From contig JAOAIJ010000043.1 of NCBI GenBank assembly GCA_026414765.1, positions 248,001-312,000 on the forward strand: a stretch of 64,000 bases of DNA, in the 5' to 3' direction. Origin of the DNA: Clostridia bacterium. Lineage in GTDB: Bacteria; Bacillota; Clostridia; Acetivibrionales; DSM-27016. Positions 52,470-62,996 of the stretch are shown here, piece after piece. The notes under the pieces were generated by a model, which searched no databases, was not told where the DNA came from, and saw only the letters and a program-made list of their open reading frames with translations. Each line of letters begins with the position of its first letter. Position 1 is the first letter of the stretch. The translations under genes were made by a program, and so were the position numbers.

Positions 52470-53269
52470 ATCCTAAAAACCCAGGAGCAGTGGATGAGAT
52501 AATTCACTTGGGAGATTACTGGAATGAAGAAGGACTTAAAGCAAACAGGGAAGCAATAATGCTTGCAAACAGGGAAGTAGGACGCTTGTTTGCCAGGGCC
52601 TATAAATACATAAAAGCTGCAGCTTCCATATATGAAGATACTGCTGTAATAAACGGCTGGGCAATAGATAAAGCCAAAGTCAGCGCTGAAACTAAAAAGG
52701 TGCTGGATCAATACTTTGCTGATAGGCCGATTGCAATGAAGGAAGGAATGGAAAGGAAGCTATTTGCCAGTGCAATAACTCCTGACGGATATAAAAACTA
52801 TCTTAATTCCATTCTGACTACGGAAAAAATATATATACTAAAGGGGCAGCAGGGAACAGGAACGGAAGTGCTGCTTGAAAAAATCAAAGCGGAAGCTTTA
52901 ATAAGGGGATATAATGTAGAATCATATTATTGTCCGCTATACCCGGAAAAATTAGAACATCTTGTCATTGACCAAATCGGAGTGTCTTTTACTACTTCAA
53001 ATGAATATCATAGCTCAACGGTTAAGGGATATGGAGAGATTGATCTTAATGCGTATCTGGATGAAAAAGTTATTAAGACCTATAAGGGTGATCTGGAGTA
53101 TAATAAGACTGAGTTTGATGCATTGATGAATAAGGCCATTAATACGATTGGCAAGGCAAAGGCTTTGCATGATCACATGGAAACCTATTACATACCAAAT
53201 ATGGATTTTGAATCAGTCCAAAGGTGTTGGGAAACAACAATGGCGAGGATTCTGGAATATGCAAAATAA
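52470..53269 (+). pseudogene. 3' part of the interrupted P-loop ATPase gene
   Basis: About 266 codons that continue the frame of 47236-47527. Contains IIHLGDYWNEEGLKANR and a second, degenerate P-loop, YILKGQQGTGTEVLLEKI, matching the double P-loop layout of PRK06851-type proteins. A GTG inside the core could start it, but there is no ribosome site. The sequence has no stops or frameshifts, so selection has kept it. Confidence 0.85.
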
Positions 53270-53306
53270 CTGACAGCCCCTGATAACAGGGGCTGTCAGT
53301 TATTTT
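53263..53306 (+). terminator. terminator of the interrupted ATPase gene
   Basis: Perfect 20-bp arms AAAATAACTGACAGCCCCTG and its complement, loop ATAA, overlapping the stop codon. Confidence 0.9.
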
Positions 53307-53381
53307 GCAGGCATTGTTTTGAATAATCTCAGGTTAAAGAATTCTATCGGTATTATATATAAAAATAGTTCATATTTTAAA

Positions 53382-53410
53382 TTGACAAATCTATCCACTC
53401 GTGCAATAAT
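53382..53410 (+). promoter_or_regulatory. pdxST promoter
   Basis: TTGACA, 17-bp spacer, AATAAT. Confidence 0.7.
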
Positions 53411-53421
53411 AAGAAAAATTA

Positions 53422-53448
53422 ATCGATACACGGATTGAATGTATCGAT
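53422..53448. promoter_or_regulatory. inverted repeat at the pdxS transcription start
   Basis: Perfect 9-bp arms ATCGATACA/TGTATCGAT separated by 9 bases, located just after the expected transcription start. It could be an operator (for example of a MocR/PdxR-type or other regulator) or an RNA hairpin next to the ribosome site. Confidence 0.6.
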
Positions 53449-53465
53449 ACAAATGGAGTGGTGTT

Positions 53466-54344
53466 ATGGATGATAGGTACGAATTGAATAAAAATCTGGC
53501 ACAGATGCTAAAAGGTGGCGTTATTATGGACGTTACTAATGGGAAGGAAGCGGAAATCGCGCAGGAAGCAGGTGCCGTTGCGGTAATGGCACTTGAAAGA
53601 GTTCCGGCGGACATAAGAAAGCAGGGTGGAGTAGCAAGAATGTCCGATCCCAGAATCATCAAAGAAATAAAAAGCGCAGTCAGCATACCAGTCATGGCAA
53701 AAGCAAGGATAGGGCACTTTGCTGAAGCTCAGATACTTGAAGCACTGGGTATAGACTATATAGATGAAAGTGAGGTTTTGACACCTGCTGATGAAATGTT
53801 TCATATAGACAAGTTTAGCTTCAAAATACCATTTGTATGTGGAGCCAGAAATCTCGGAGAAGCTCTCAGAAGAATAGGAGAAGGGGCTGCAATGATACGT
53901 ACAAAAGGTGAAGCGGGAACAGGAAATGTAGTTGAAGCTGTCAGACATATGAGAACTATAATGTCTGAGATCAGAAAGCTGAAGAGCCTCCCTAAAGAGG
54001 AGTTAATGTCGGCTGCAAAAGATATGGGAGCACCATATAATCTATTACTGAAGACCGCTGAGGAAGGTAGACTGCCTGTGGTAAACTTTTCTGCCGGAGG
54101 AATAGCGACTCCTGCTGATGCTTCATTAATGATGCAATTAGGTAGTGAGGGCGTTTTTGTAGGATCAGGAATATTTAAATCTTCAAATCCAAAGAAGATG
54201 GCTAAAGCTATAGTTAAAGCAACAACCTATTTTAATAAGCCCGAATTATTGGCTGAGGTTTCAGAAGATCTGGGAGAGGCGATGAAAGGCATGGAAATAT
54301 CTCAATTGTCGCCCGAAGATATTTTATCGTCCAGGGGGTGGTGA
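53466..54344 (+). CDS. pdxS: pyridoxal 5'-phosphate synthase lyase subunit PdxS
   Basis: 292 aa; ATG 53466 preceded by GGAGTG. Forms the 12-mer barrel that makes PLP from ribose 5-phosphate, glyceraldehyde 3-phosphate and ammonia. [27 protein letters not shown] (Schiff-base Lys), [19 protein letters not shown], and [17 protein letters not shown] are all diagnostic. Followed after 3 bases by its glutaminase. Confidence 0.97.
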   Translation: MDDRYELNKNLAQMLKGGVIMDVTNGKEAEIAQEAGAVAVMALERVPADIRKQGGVARMSDPRIIKEIKSAVSIPVMAKARIGHFAEAQILEALGIDYIDESEVLTPADEMFHIDKFSFKIPFVCGARNLGEALRRIGEGAAMIRTKGEAGTGNVVEAVRHMRTIMSEIRKLKSLPKEELMSAAKDMGAPYNLLLKTAEEGRLPVVNFSAGGIATPADASLMMQLGSEGVFVGSGIFKSSNPKKMAKAIVKATTYFNKPELLAEVSEDLGEAMKGMEISQLSPEDILSSRGW

Positions 54345-54347
54345 GTA

Positions 54348-54956
54348 TTGGTAAGAGTTGGTGTACTCGCTCTGCAGGGTTCTGTCCTGGAGCATAAGAA
54401 GGCACTGTCAAGGATAAGAGGTGTATATCCTATAGAAGTTAGGGGGAGGGAAGAAATTGAACAGGTTGAAGGTTTGATACTTCCTGGCGGTGAAAGCACT
54501 GTCATTGGGAAATTAATCAAAGAATCAGGCCTGGCAGAATCTATTGTTAAAAGATCTTTAGGAGGTATGCCGGTTTGGGGGACTTGTGCAGGAATGATCC
54601 TTATGGCTGAAAAAATCATTGATGAAGATTATTTTTATCTGGGAATTATGAACATATCAGTCAGAAGAAATGCATATGGAGGTCAGCTTGACAGTTTTTG
54701 TTCCAGTTCCTGCATATCTGAAGTTTCCGATAAAGATATCCCGCTTGTTTTTATCAGGGCTCCGTGGGCAGAGAGTGCAGGAAGTCATGTAAAAATTCTG
54801 TATAAGCTAAATGGCAGGATAGCGGCTGCCAGACAAAACAATTTGCTGGCAACGTCATTCCACCCTGAATTGACGGATAACATGAGTTTTCACGAATATT
54901 TTATAAAAATGGTTACTGAATATTCAAAAAATAATATAAAGCAATTTGCCGTGTAA
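54348..54956 (+). CDS. pdxT: pyridoxal 5'-phosphate synthase glutaminase subunit PdxT
   Basis: 202 aa from TTG 54348 with GGGGGTGG upstream. Class I-like glutaminase: LALQGSVLEHKKAL, GLILPGGESTVIGKL, the nucleophile Cys in WGTCAGMILMA, and TSFHPELTDN with the catalytic His and Glu. Supplies ammonia to PdxS. Confidence 0.96.
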   Translation: MVRVGVLALQGSVLEHKKALSRIRGVYPIEVRGREEIEQVEGLILPGGESTVIGKLIKESGLAESIVKRSLGGMPVWGTCAGMILMAEKIIDEDYFYLGIMNISVRRNAYGGQLDSFCSSSCISEVSDKDIPLVFIRAPWAESAGSHVKILYKLNGRIAAARQNNLLATSFHPELTDNMSFHEYFIKMVTEYSKNNIKQFAV

Positions 54957-54974
54957 TAAAACGGAAAGAAGAGC

Positions 54975-55043
54975 AAAAACACTCCTCATAATAGGCTTCC
55001 TGAGCACATACACCGTTATCCAGGGAATATGAGGAGTGTTTTT
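54975..55043. terminator. convergent terminator between pdxT and ribH
   Basis: Arms AAAAACACTCCTCATA and its complement, 37-base loop, T-runs on both strands. Confidence 0.8.
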
Positions 55044-55511
55044 CTATAATACTTTTAAAAGATTTGCCATTTCTATTGCTGTTACAGCTGCATCATATCC
55101 TTTATTTCCGGCTTTTGTTCCTGCTCTTTCGATAGCTTGTTCAATAGTGTCGGTTGTGAGTACTCCGAAAACAACAGGCATACCTGTGTCTAAAGAAACT
55201 TTAGCGATGCCTTTAGACATTTCGCTTGACACATAATCAAAGTGGGGAGTTGAACCACGTATTACAGCTCCTATGCAGATTATAGCATCAAACTTTTTTG
55301 AAGCTGCCATTTTTTGTGCTACAAGAGGAATTTCAAATGCACCCGGAACCCATGAAACTACTATACCCGATTCATCAGCACCATGCCGGATAAGTCCGTC
55401 TATTGCCCCTCCGAGAAGCTTGCTGCTGATAAACTCGTTAAACCGCCCTATTACGATACCGAATTTTAAATCCTTTGCAATCAGATTACCTTCGTTTGTT
55501 TTAATATTCAT
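55044..55511 (-). CDS. ribH: 6,7-dimethyl-8-ribityllumazine synthase
   Basis: 155 aa. [55 protein letters not shown] (catalytic His) and [20 protein letters not shown](T) are all typical. Condenses the ribBA and ribD products. Start lies within the end of ribBA (11-bp overlap), so the genes are coupled. Confidence 0.96.
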   Translation of the reverse strand: MNIKTNEGNLIAKDLKFGIVIGRFNEFISSKLLGGAIDGLIRHGADESGIVVSWVPGAFEIPLVAQKMAASKKFDAIICIGAVIRGSTPHFDYVSSEMSKGIAKVSLDTGMPVVFGVLTTDTIEQAIERAGTKAGNKGYDAAVTAIEMANLLKVL

Positions 55512-56751
55512 TGTTTTGTGCCTCCTGATGTACTATTGTGTTTAGTTTATCCAATCCATCTAAAAGATGTCCCATCTTTTCTTTTTTAGTTTTTAGGTAA
55601 AACTCATTTATAGTGTTTTCCTTAATCTGAATCGGTTCTCTTGCAACTATTTCCAAACCATAACCGTTTAAGCCGATTAATTTCTTTGGATTATTAGTCA
55701 TAAGCCTGATTTTTTTTACTCCCAGATCACACAGAATCTGGGCTCCGATGCCGTAATCCCTGAGATCAGGAGCAAAGCCAAGCTTCACATTTGCTTCGAC
55801 AGTATCAAGCCCTGTATCTTGAAGTTCATAAGCGCGAATTTTGTTTATAAGGCCTATACCACGGCCTTCCTGGCGCATATATAAAAGAACTCCCTTTCCT
55901 TCCTTGCTTATTTGATCCAATGCTGCGTTTAGCTGTTCTCCACAGTCACATCTCAGAGAATGGAAGGCATCGCCTGTGAGGCATTCTGAATGCACTCTTA
56001 CAAGTATCGGTTCACTTGAATCTGATAAATCACCCTTCACTAAGGCGATATGATGTTCGCCACTTAAAGTGTTCTCATAACCGAAAATTTTAAATTCACC
56101 GTGAATAGTAGGCATTTTTGCTTTTGCAGCTCTTTTTATGAGCTTTTCCTTACTCCTGCGGTATTTTATAATATCAGCGATAGTAATTATCTTCATTTCA
56201 TGCTTTTTGGTGAATTCCATCAATTGAGGTACTCTTGCCATCGTTCCGTCATCATTCATTATTTCACATATCACTCCCGCAGGAAAAAGTCCTGCCGCGC
56301 GGGATAAGTCAACAGCCGCTTCTGTATGACCTGCACGCTTTAAAACTCCGCCATCTCTGGCAATAAGGGGAAATATATGTCCCGGCTTTACAAAATCTGA
56401 GGGCTTAGCAGAAGGGTTGGCTATCTGACTTGCTGTATATGCTCTTTCATAGGCAGAAATTCCTGTAGTAGAATTTTTATGGTCTATGGTTATGGTAAAA
56501 GCTGTTTTCAGCTGATCCTTGTTGTGCTGAACCATTGGGGACAATTCCAATTCAAGTGCACGTGCCTCGGTTATGGGAACACAAATCATACCCTTACCAT
56601 AAGTTGCCATAAAGTTTATGCATTTAGGAGTAACCTTTTCGGCAGCCATTAGCAAATCACCTTCGTTTTCTCTCTCTTCATCGTCCACTACAACAACCAT
56701 TTTTCCTTCATTGATATCAGAAATTGCTTCCTCCACTGTATTGAACTTCAT
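55501..56751 (-). CDS. ribBA: bifunctional DHBP synthase / GTP cyclohydrolase II
   Basis: 416 aa; ATG 56751 with GGAGG. RibB half (1-205): [44 protein letters not shown]. RibA half (206-416): zinc Cys in [52 protein letters not shown]. Starts both branches of riboflavin synthesis. Confidence 0.96.
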   Translation of the reverse strand: MKFNTVEEAISDINEGKMVVVVDDEERENEGDLLMAAEKVTPKCINFMATYGKGMICVPITEARALELELSPMVQHNKDQLKTAFTITIDHKNSTTGISAYERAYTASQIANPSAKPSDFVKPGHIFPLIARDGGVLKRAGHTEAAVDLSRAAGLFPAGVICEIMNDDGTMARVPQLMEFTKKHEMKIITIADIIKYRRSKEKLIKRAAKAKMPTIHGEFKIFGYENTLSGEHHIALVKGDLSDSSEPILVRVHSECLTGDAFHSLRCDCGEQLNAALDQISKEGKGVLLYMRQEGRGIGLINKIRAYELQDTGLDTVEANVKLGFAPDLRDYGIGAQILCDLGVKKIRLMTNNPKKLIGLNGYGLEIVAREPIQIKENTINEFYLKTKKEKMGHLLDGLDKLNTIVHQEAQNNEY

Positions 56752-56774
56752 ACTGAATCCTCCGTTTAGATAAT

Positions 56775-57428
56775 TCACATAAATCCATGATCCTTTAAGA
56801 AATCAGGGGAAATACCCTTATGTACAGGTATTGTGGCAGTATGCCCGTACACAAGTTTTTCTACATATTTTCCTATAACATCACATTCTATATTTACCAT
56901 ATCCTTTATTTTTTTTGTTCCAAGGGTTGTATAACCACGGGTTAGAGGTATAAGTGACACCTTGAAATATTTTTCATCAACATGTACTATGGTAAGGCTT
57001 GTGCCATCAAGAGCGACAGAGCCTTTTGGTACCATATATCTTAAAATAGGCTGCGGAGCTTCAATAGTTAACCAGACGGCATTATCGTCGTCAGCTTTTT
57101 CGATGATGATGCCGGTACCGTCTATATGACCGGTTACTATATGGCCGCCTAATCTGTCAGATAGTCTTAATGCCCTTTCCAGGTTTACTTTTTCCTTTGT
57201 TTGCAGTTTATCCAGATTGGTTTTACTCATTGTTTCAGGCATAACATCAGCAGCAAACCAGTTGTTTCCCAGTTCGGTCACTGTAAGACATATGCCGTTA
57301 ACAGATATACTGTCACCAGTTTTTACATCTTTTAATATTTCAATACATTCTATTGATAACCTGATGGATTTACTTCCACGGTATATATTTTTTATAGTAC
57401 CAACTTCTTCAATGATTCCTGCAAACAT
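56775..57428 (-). CDS. ribE: riboflavin synthase alpha subunit
   Basis: 217 aa with two lumazine-binding repeats: [15 protein letters not shown] ... [12 protein letters not shown] ... NLERAL and the second [15 protein letters not shown] ... [10 protein letters not shown]. Dismutates two lumazines to riboflavin. It overlaps the ribBA leader by a few bases. Confidence 0.95.
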   Translation of the reverse strand: MFAGIIEEVGTIKNIYRGSKSIRLSIECIEILKDVKTGDSISVNGICLTVTELGNNWFAADVMPETMSKTNLDKLQTKEKVNLERALRLSDRLGGHIVTGHIDGTGIIIEKADDDNAVWLTIEAPQPILRYMVPKGSVALDGTSLTIVHVDEKYFKVSLIPLTRGYTTLGTKKIKDMVNIECDVIGKYVEKLVYGHTATIPVHKGISPDFLKDHGFM

Positions 57429-57513
57429 AAATTCTTCTCCATTCAGTTAAGCTAAATAATGAGTCATACCCATTTACAAAAGCAGTATTGCCGGCACGGT
57501 GTGGCAAATATCT

Positions 57514-58611
57514 TTACATAGGATATCCCTCGATAAGAACATCATTTTCAATAGTGGATACATTTACATCCCTTAGATGGAAAGCATCTTTCATAAGAAG
57601 TCTGCCTGAACCTTCTACCGGAGTAACAGCAGTTTTGCCGCCAAGTATTTTTGGTGCGATGAACATCAATACCTTATCAACTATACCTGCATCCAAAGCA
57701 GAGTAATTTATTGTTCCTCCACCTTCAAGCAGTACGCTGTCTAATTCCAGTTTATATAATTCATCCATCAGACGTACAAGATCCACTTTTCCGCTGCCGT
57801 CATCCGCTTTGATAATTCGTACTCCTTTTTTCTGAAGCAGATATTCCTTTTCTTCAGAAATTGACTGTGTTGTTGCCAGGATCATTCCTTCATTTGAGGA
57901 AATATTGATTACATTGCTCTCTAAGGGTATTCTTCCTTTACTATCCACAATTATTCTTACCGGGTTTTTGCATGCTTTTGAAGAATTTCTGGCTGTAAGA
58001 TATGGATTATCCTTTTCAACAGTATTAATTCCGACTATGATAGCTGCTACTCTGTCTCTCAATTTATGAACATATTGCCGGGAACTTTCTCCGCTTATCC
58101 ACTTGGAGTCTCCTGATACTGAAGCTATTTTTCCATCAAGGGTCATAGCAGCTTTTAAAATGACAAATGGCTTCTTTTCCGTGATATATTTTATAAATAT
58201 TTCATTAAGCTTTTTTGATTCTTCATGAAGAATCCCTGTAATAACATTAATCCCGGCATCCTGTAACATTTTTATACCTTTGCCTGATACTTTGGGATTA
58301 GGGTCGATCATACCTACTACTACTTCCTTTATTCCCGAGTCAATAATTGCTCTTGCGCAGGGTGGAGTTCTGCCATAGTGGGAACACGGTTCAAGATTAA
58401 CATATAGTGTACTGCCCTGGATATTGTGTCTGGCATTTTTAAATGCAGCTGCTTCAGCATGTGGACATCCTAGAGCTTCATGATAACCTTCAGATAGTAC
58501 GAGTCCGTCTTTTACAATAACTGCACCTACAAGTGGATTGGGATTGGTTTTACCCCAACCGCATTTAGCTAGTTCTAATGCTTTAGCCATATAGAATTCA
58601 TGAGCACTCAT
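57514..58611 (-). CDS. ribD: bifunctional riboflavin deaminase-reductase RibD
   Basis: 365 aa; ATG 58611 with AGGAG at good spacing. Deaminase half: zinc motif CPHAEAAAFKNA (HAE) and LEPCSHYGRTPPCARAI (PCxxxGRTPPC). Reductase half from about 145: FVILKAAMTLDGKIAS, GESSRQYVHKLRD, LLEGGGTINYSALDAG. First gene after the FMN riboswitch; order ribD-ribE-ribBA-ribH is the classic Firmicute operon. Confidence 0.96.
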   Translation of the reverse strand: MSAHEFYMAKALELAKCGWGKTNPNPLVGAVIVKDGLVLSEGYHEALGCPHAEAAAFKNARHNIQGSTLYVNLEPCSHYGRTPPCARAIIDSGIKEVVVGMIDPNPKVSGKGIKMLQDAGINVITGILHEESKKLNEIFIKYITEKKPFVILKAAMTLDGKIASVSGDSKWISGESSRQYVHKLRDRVAAIIVGINTVEKDNPYLTARNSSKACKNPVRIIVDSKGRIPLESNVINISSNEGMILATTQSISEEKEYLLQKKGVRIIKADDGSGKVDLVRLMDELYKLELDSVLLEGGGTINYSALDAGIVDKVLMFIAPKILGGKTAVTPVEGSGRLLMKDAFHLRDVNVSTIENDVLIEGYPM

Positions 58612-58686
58612 ATACATAACTCCTGTCAAAAAAATTGTCTGCTGTGCTGGTTAGTTAGCAATGCAAATTTGCCACTATTGAAATAA

Positions 58687-58722
58687 AAAATCCCTGGAAG
58701 CAGACCTACCCCCAGGGAATAA
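58687..58722 (-). terminator. FMN riboswitch terminator
   Basis: On the minus strand CCCTGG/CCAGGG with an ~18-base loop, then six T. Confidence 0.8.
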
Positions 58723-58735
58723 AAACATAACAAAA

Positions 58736-58900
58736 GCTTCTTTCATCCAGACTTTAAAAACCAAAAAACTCTATATGGAGAGTCTCTTGGGTTTACTGTC
58801 GGCTCCGGAATTTGACCGGATCTGCTTAAACTCAATAAGCTCGCGGGCTTACAACATATGCTGTCTACCGCCGGTACGGAATTTCACCTGTCCCTGAAGT
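58736..58900 (-). promoter_or_regulatory. FMN riboswitch (RFN element)
   Basis: Minus strand: CTTCAGGGACAGGTGAAATT, then CCGTACCGGCGGTA, GTAAGCCCGCGAGC, CAGATCCGGTCAAATTCCG, GCCGACAGTA and AAGTCTGGATGAAAGAAG, all RFN conserved blocks in order. With the terminator downstream it should shut off ribDEBAH at high FMN. Confidence 0.97.
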
Positions 58901-59029
58901 GCTATTAATTTAGAAAGAATATATCACCTGAAATGCAATCAGTCAAGGGGATGAAGTGTATAGGCTTTAAGCCCGCCCCAAAAGCACCGGGAAATAAAAA
59001 TACATATTGAAAAAATATCTAAACAATAT

Positions 59030-59056
59030 AAAAACCTCTGTAAAGAGGTTTTTATA
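59030..59056 (-). terminator. terminator after the PIG-L gene
   Basis: AAAAACCTC/GAGGTTTTT with a 6-base loop. The rest of the 58.9-59.06 kb gap shows nothing else. Confidence 0.75.
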
Positions 59057-59063
59057 AGTGCAA

Positions 59064-59912
59064 TCATAGGACTTTGGAAAGTTTATTTGCTACATCCAGG
59101 TTGAAGCGGTTTATTAAACCCTGGACATATTCTATAATATTTAGGTTTATATCATATATAAGAGGAGTCAGATCCATTCCATAAATAAGAGAAGAAGAGG
59201 TATCATAACTGTGAGCGGCACAATAGGTAGCATTTGCCAGTCGTCTTCCTGCAGTAGCGATATCATATCTTTTGCCTCCGCAAACCTGAGAGTCGAAGAC
59301 TTCTACGAGTGCAGCCGCAATATTTGAATGAGAAGATACGTCAAAAACCACTTTCTCATCATCATTTAGCCAGTCAAGATTTCTCCATACCTCACAACCA
59401 TAAAGCTTTTCAGGTCTCACACCGGCAGGGAGCTCCCTTAATGCAGCTATTACTTTGATTACAACGCCAAGATGAGTTTCATGCTTGTCTGCAAGGTTAT
59501 GAGTATAAATAACTTTGGGCTTTGAGAGTTTTATCAGTTCCTTTAACTCTTCTATTACTTCCCGGTTATTTTTGTCTTTCACTGCGGAGCTTTTATACTC
59601 AAGCATGGCTTGTGCTCCGTATTCTCCTATAAATGCAGCTTTTTTTTGCTCAAGTTTTCTTATCTTTTGCATATCATCATCAGTATAGGATGCGTATATG
59701 CCATTCCTCGGACTTCCTGCACCATCGGTGACAACTACCCCGAAAAACCATTCATCGGCTTTCCCGAAGCATTTCAATATACCGTCATACGCCATTATTT
59801 CTATATCATCCTGATGGGCTGAAACAGCCATATGAGTAGTTCTCTTTACAGCTTCCTCTACAGGAGTATTATCAGGTATAAAGATTTCAGCGCCCGGGTT
59901 ATTAAGCTTCAT
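59064..59912 (-). CDS. PIG-L/LmbE-family deacetylase
   Basis: 282 aa; start ATG 59912 (GAGG nine bases upstream; an earlier ATG overlaps the site). Zinc motif AHQDDIE (family AHPDDxE, here Gln for Pro), with VTDGAGSPRNG, the second His in YTHNLADKHETHLGVV. Removes N-acetyl groups from GlcNAc-type substrates; the substrate is unknown. The downstream pair may be co-transcribed with the DUF362 gene (25-base gap). Confidence 0.85.
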   Translation of the reverse strand: MKLNNPGAEIFIPDNTPVEEAVKRTTHMAVSAHQDDIEIMAYDGILKCFGKADEWFFGVVVTDGAGSPRNGIYASYTDDDMQKIRKLEQKKAAFIGEYGAQAMLEYKSSAVKDKNNREVIEELKELIKLSKPKVIYTHNLADKHETHLGVVIKVIAALRELPAGVRPEKLYGCEVWRNLDWLNDDEKVVFDVSSHSNIAAALVEVFDSQVCGGKRYDIATAGRRLANATYCAAHSYDTSSSLIYGMDLTPLIYDINLNIIEYVQGLINRFNLDVANKLSKVL

Positions 59913-59937
59913 TCTTATCATCCTCTACATCATAGTA

Positions 59938-61020
59938 TTACTTTATTTCCTGTATAGTGTACTCCTGAGTACCAAGACCTCTTTTTTCCAATTCGTTTAG
60001 CTGTATATAAGGGTTTTTACCATGAAGCCTTTCAAAAAGATGTCCATTGGCTTTGAGTTCGTGTCCTTGCGGTACACCTGCCATTATTAAGTTTTCTATT
60101 TTAATAGAATCTATACAAGCCCTTTCGATCGCTACTATATCCTGAGAGGCCATTATACCTATATCAGGCACCAGAGCGGGGGTAGTAAAGCCCCAACAAT
60201 CACACAGGGCAGTAATATTTGTAAGGAAGTTGATATAGAATACATTTCCAGGCCGGAAGGTTTTCAGAACTTCTTCGGTACATATAGCCATTCCTGTCTG
60301 GAAATCTTCAAATTTATTATCGTTCATTGTTATGGCATTTGTTGGACAAACTTTTACACAATGCTGGCAGTAAGTACAATGATGGAAGAAAACCTGATAT
60401 TTGTTTTCGTTGTCGAATTTATTGGCATTATGATTACAGTTGCTAATACACTCGGAACAATGAATACACAAATCCTCGCTCCAATCAAGTCCACCTTCAA
60501 GGCCATGTATTTGCCCTCTGGTCCTATCGGTAACACAGCCCATTGCTATGTTTTTACATGCGCCACCATAGCCGCACGCACCATGTCCCTTTACATGAGA
60601 CAAATCAATCATTACTTCTGCATCATAGATATTGCCGGCTATATCAACGTTTTTAAAAGTTTTGAAATCAACATGTTTTTCATAATAATACTTGCTTGTT
60701 ACGCCACAGGCGTAGACTATCGGAACACCAAGGTATTCTTCCGTATAGCCGCGTACTCTTGCAGAACTGATATCCTGATCTGTAATATAGATATTTGCTC
60801 CATAGCTTTTCAGCTTATCAATAAGTATTTTGACAAAAAGAGGGTGGATAGTCGAATATCCGATATTTCTGCCAAGATGCATTTTTATGGCAGTAAGCTT
60901 TCCTTTTACTGCATTCTGAAAGCTCATATTATCAATCATTCTTTCAAATTTTGCGGGGAGTGTTGCACTGGAATCATATTTTTCGTAATTTACTGATGAA
61001 AATAAAACGCTGGAACTCAT
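59938..61020 (-). CDS. DUF362 domain protein with two [4Fe-4S] ferredoxin motifs
   Basis: 360 aa; ATG 61020 with AAGGAGG. DUF362 core (about 1-185: TAIKMHLGRN, HVKGHGACGYGGACKNIAMGC) followed by CIHCSECISNCNHNAN and CTYCQHCVKVCPTNAI. Redox role likely; substrate unknown. Distinct from the lipoprotein at 41900, which lacks the ferredoxin part. Confidence 0.88.
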   Translation of the reverse strand: MSSSVLFSSVNYEKYDSSATLPAKFERMIDNMSFQNAVKGKLTAIKMHLGRNIGYSTIHPLFVKILIDKLKSYGANIYITDQDISSARVRGYTEEYLGVPIVYACGVTSKYYYEKHVDFKTFKNVDIAGNIYDAEVMIDLSHVKGHGACGYGGACKNIAMGCVTDRTRGQIHGLEGGLDWSEDLCIHCSECISNCNHNANKFDNENKYQVFFHHCTYCQHCVKVCPTNAITMNDNKFEDFQTGMAICTEEVLKTFRPGNVFYINFLTNITALCDCWGFTTPALVPDIGIMASQDIVAIERACIDSIKIENLIMAGVPQGHELKANGHLFERLHGKNPYIQLNELEKRGLGTQEYTIQEIK

Positions 61021-61118
61021 GTGTAGGCCTCCTTTTTTTTTGCAAATCAATGTTAATTATATCATTCGCATTTTGCCGTGAAAAGTAGTCAGGCATAGAT
61101 AAAAATTAGCTATAAGGT

Positions 61119-62996
61119 TTATTCTTTACTTTTGAAAGCATTTTTTTCTATTATCAACTGAGAGACAGCATATTCCTCCATATAATTCTTCAATTCGACT
61201 TTATAGCTTTCATCTGTATAGGGACTGCCAGTATTAATATCATATGCCTTGTTATGACTGTTCACATATAAAAATTTGTCAGTGACTAAAGAATTATTTC
61301 TCAGAAGAGCGTATCCGGCCTTCGTATTGAACAAGTCTTTGCCTATAGCCTTCGAACTGTTCAGCCCCATTAAATTTGCTACAGTAGGCATTATATCTAT
61401 TTCACCGCCGGTTACACTGAATGTATTACCATTTTCAAGCCCGGGGTAATGGATAATAAGCGGCACTTTCTGGAGCTTTATCCATTCAGTATCGCTGTTC
61501 TTTATATTAAGAAATTCTGCAAGGTCTTTTGTCTCTTCCTTTGGAATTCCGTAGTGATCGCCATAAATAACAAGCAGGCTGCTGCTAAACAAACCTTTAC
61601 TTTTAAGTTCGTTAATAAAACTTCCCAGACAGCTGTCAGAATAATTTACTGCTTTTAAATACCTTCCCAACAATGTGTTTTCGTACTTTCCTACATCCAG
61701 ACTGCTGCGGCTTGAATAATCAAAATTATAAGGGAAGTGGCTGGATAAAGTGATTAACAGACTGTAAAAGGGCTTAGAGGTATCAATAAGTTTGAGGGAC
61801 TGACTTAAGAATGAAGCATCACTCAAACCCCAACCAACCTTTTCGTCAAGGGTGTAGCTTGGATTACTGTGAAAGGCTTTAAAACCGAGAGATTTATACA
61901 TTGTAGATCTATTCCAGAAACTGGGTCTGTTTGCATGGAATGCGAGGGTATCATAGCCCTGACGGTTTAAAAGTCCGGGCAGTGAAATGAAAGTATTGCC
62001 TGCATACCTGAAGTTTACACTTCCGTGTCTGATAGGGTACATGGAAGTATTAACCATAAATTCAGCATCGGAAGTATTGCCGTCACCTATCTGATAGAAA
62101 AAGTTATTGAAGTATGCACTTTCTTTAATAAGTTTATTCAGGTTTGGGGTGATTTCCTGACCATTAATCTGCTTTCTGATTACAAATTCCTGCAAAGCCT
62201 CTACCTGTATTATTATTAAATTTTTTCCTTTTGCCAGATTTTTAAAATTCTCCTGCCTGGAGGTATTTTTTATTTTATAGTAATTATCGATACGTTTCTG
62301 TTCATCTGTACTAAGCTTTTTTCCCTCTAGAAATGTTTCCTTTACAAAGTTTTTTGTATCATAAAAGTGATAAAAAGAAAGGCCTACGTATTTGCATACA
62401 TAGTTGTTATCCAGTATGAATGCCGGTTTGTAAGCTTTACTGTATGATGTATGAACCATAAATAGTCCTGCTAAAAGCAGCAAGACGGCCGTAATGAATT
62501 TTATTCCAATACTTATCCTTCCGACGACTTTTTTGTTAATAAGAACAAAGCAAGTGACAATGACAGGCAAATCGGCAATAAAAACTATATCCTTCATTTT
62601 AAACAGGCTAAGCGCGCTGCCACCAATCGAGTCCGCAACTCCTACCTGATACAGGACAGTTATTGAAAGGGGGTGGTAATAATACCTGAAATAAATTGTA
62701 TCAGCTAGAATAAATAGTGATACCGCAAAATGCAAAAGAATAAAAACAAGGTATCTTTTCCTGTTGGAAACAAGAATAAAAAAGGATGCGATTGCAAGAA
62801 GTGCACCAATGGTACCTATATACATAAACAGATTAAGTTTGTTGAAAAAGGGTAAAGTGTTTATTTCAGATGTAAACTGGAAATAAAGAGCTTTAGCAAA
62901 TAAGCCACCAAAGAAAGTTATCCAGAAAAGTGCTTTTATAAGGTGAATAGTTTCAAATTTTGTATTGAATTTCTGCTTCAATAAATTTGTATTCAA
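61119..62996 (-). CDS. LtaS-like sulfatase-family membrane enzyme
   Basis: 625 aa. Five membrane helices (about 20-185), then an extracytoplasmic sulfatase-type domain: LIIIQVEALQEF (metal Glu), GDGNTSDAEFMVN with the catalytic Thr, SSHFPYN, and YGDHYGIP with metal ligands. Family members polymerise glycerol phosphate on lipoteichoic acid or add phosphoglycerol to glycans. Confidence 0.9.
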   Translation of the reverse strand: MNTNLLKQKFNTKFETIHLIKALFWITFFGGLFAKALYFQFTSEINTLPFFNKLNLFMYIGTIGALLAIASFFILVSNRKRYLVFILLHFAVSLFILADTIYFRYYYHPLSITVLYQVGVADSIGGSALSLFKMKDIVFIADLPVIVTCFVLINKKVVGRISIGIKFITAVLLLLAGLFMVHTSYSKAYKPAFILDNNYVCKYVGLSFYHFYDTKNFVKETFLEGKKLSTDEQKRIDNYYKIKNTSRQENFKNLAKGKNLIIIQVEALQEFVIRKQINGQEITPNLNKLIKESAYFNNFFYQIGDGNTSDAEFMVNTSMYPIRHGSVNFRYAGNTFISLPGLLNRQGYDTLAFHANRPSFWNRSTMYKSLGFKAFHSNPSYTLDEKVGWGLSDASFLSQSLKLIDTSKPFYSLLITLSSHFPYNFDYSSRSSLDVGKYENTLLGRYLKAVNYSDSCLGSFINELKSKGLFSSSLLVIYGDHYGIPKEETKDLAEFLNIKNSDTEWIKLQKVPLIIHYPGLENGNTFSVTGGEIDIMPTVANLMGLNSSKAIGKDLFNTKAGYALLRNNSLVTDKFLYVNSHNKAYDINTGSPYTDESYKVELKNYMEEYAVSQLIIEKNAFKSKE

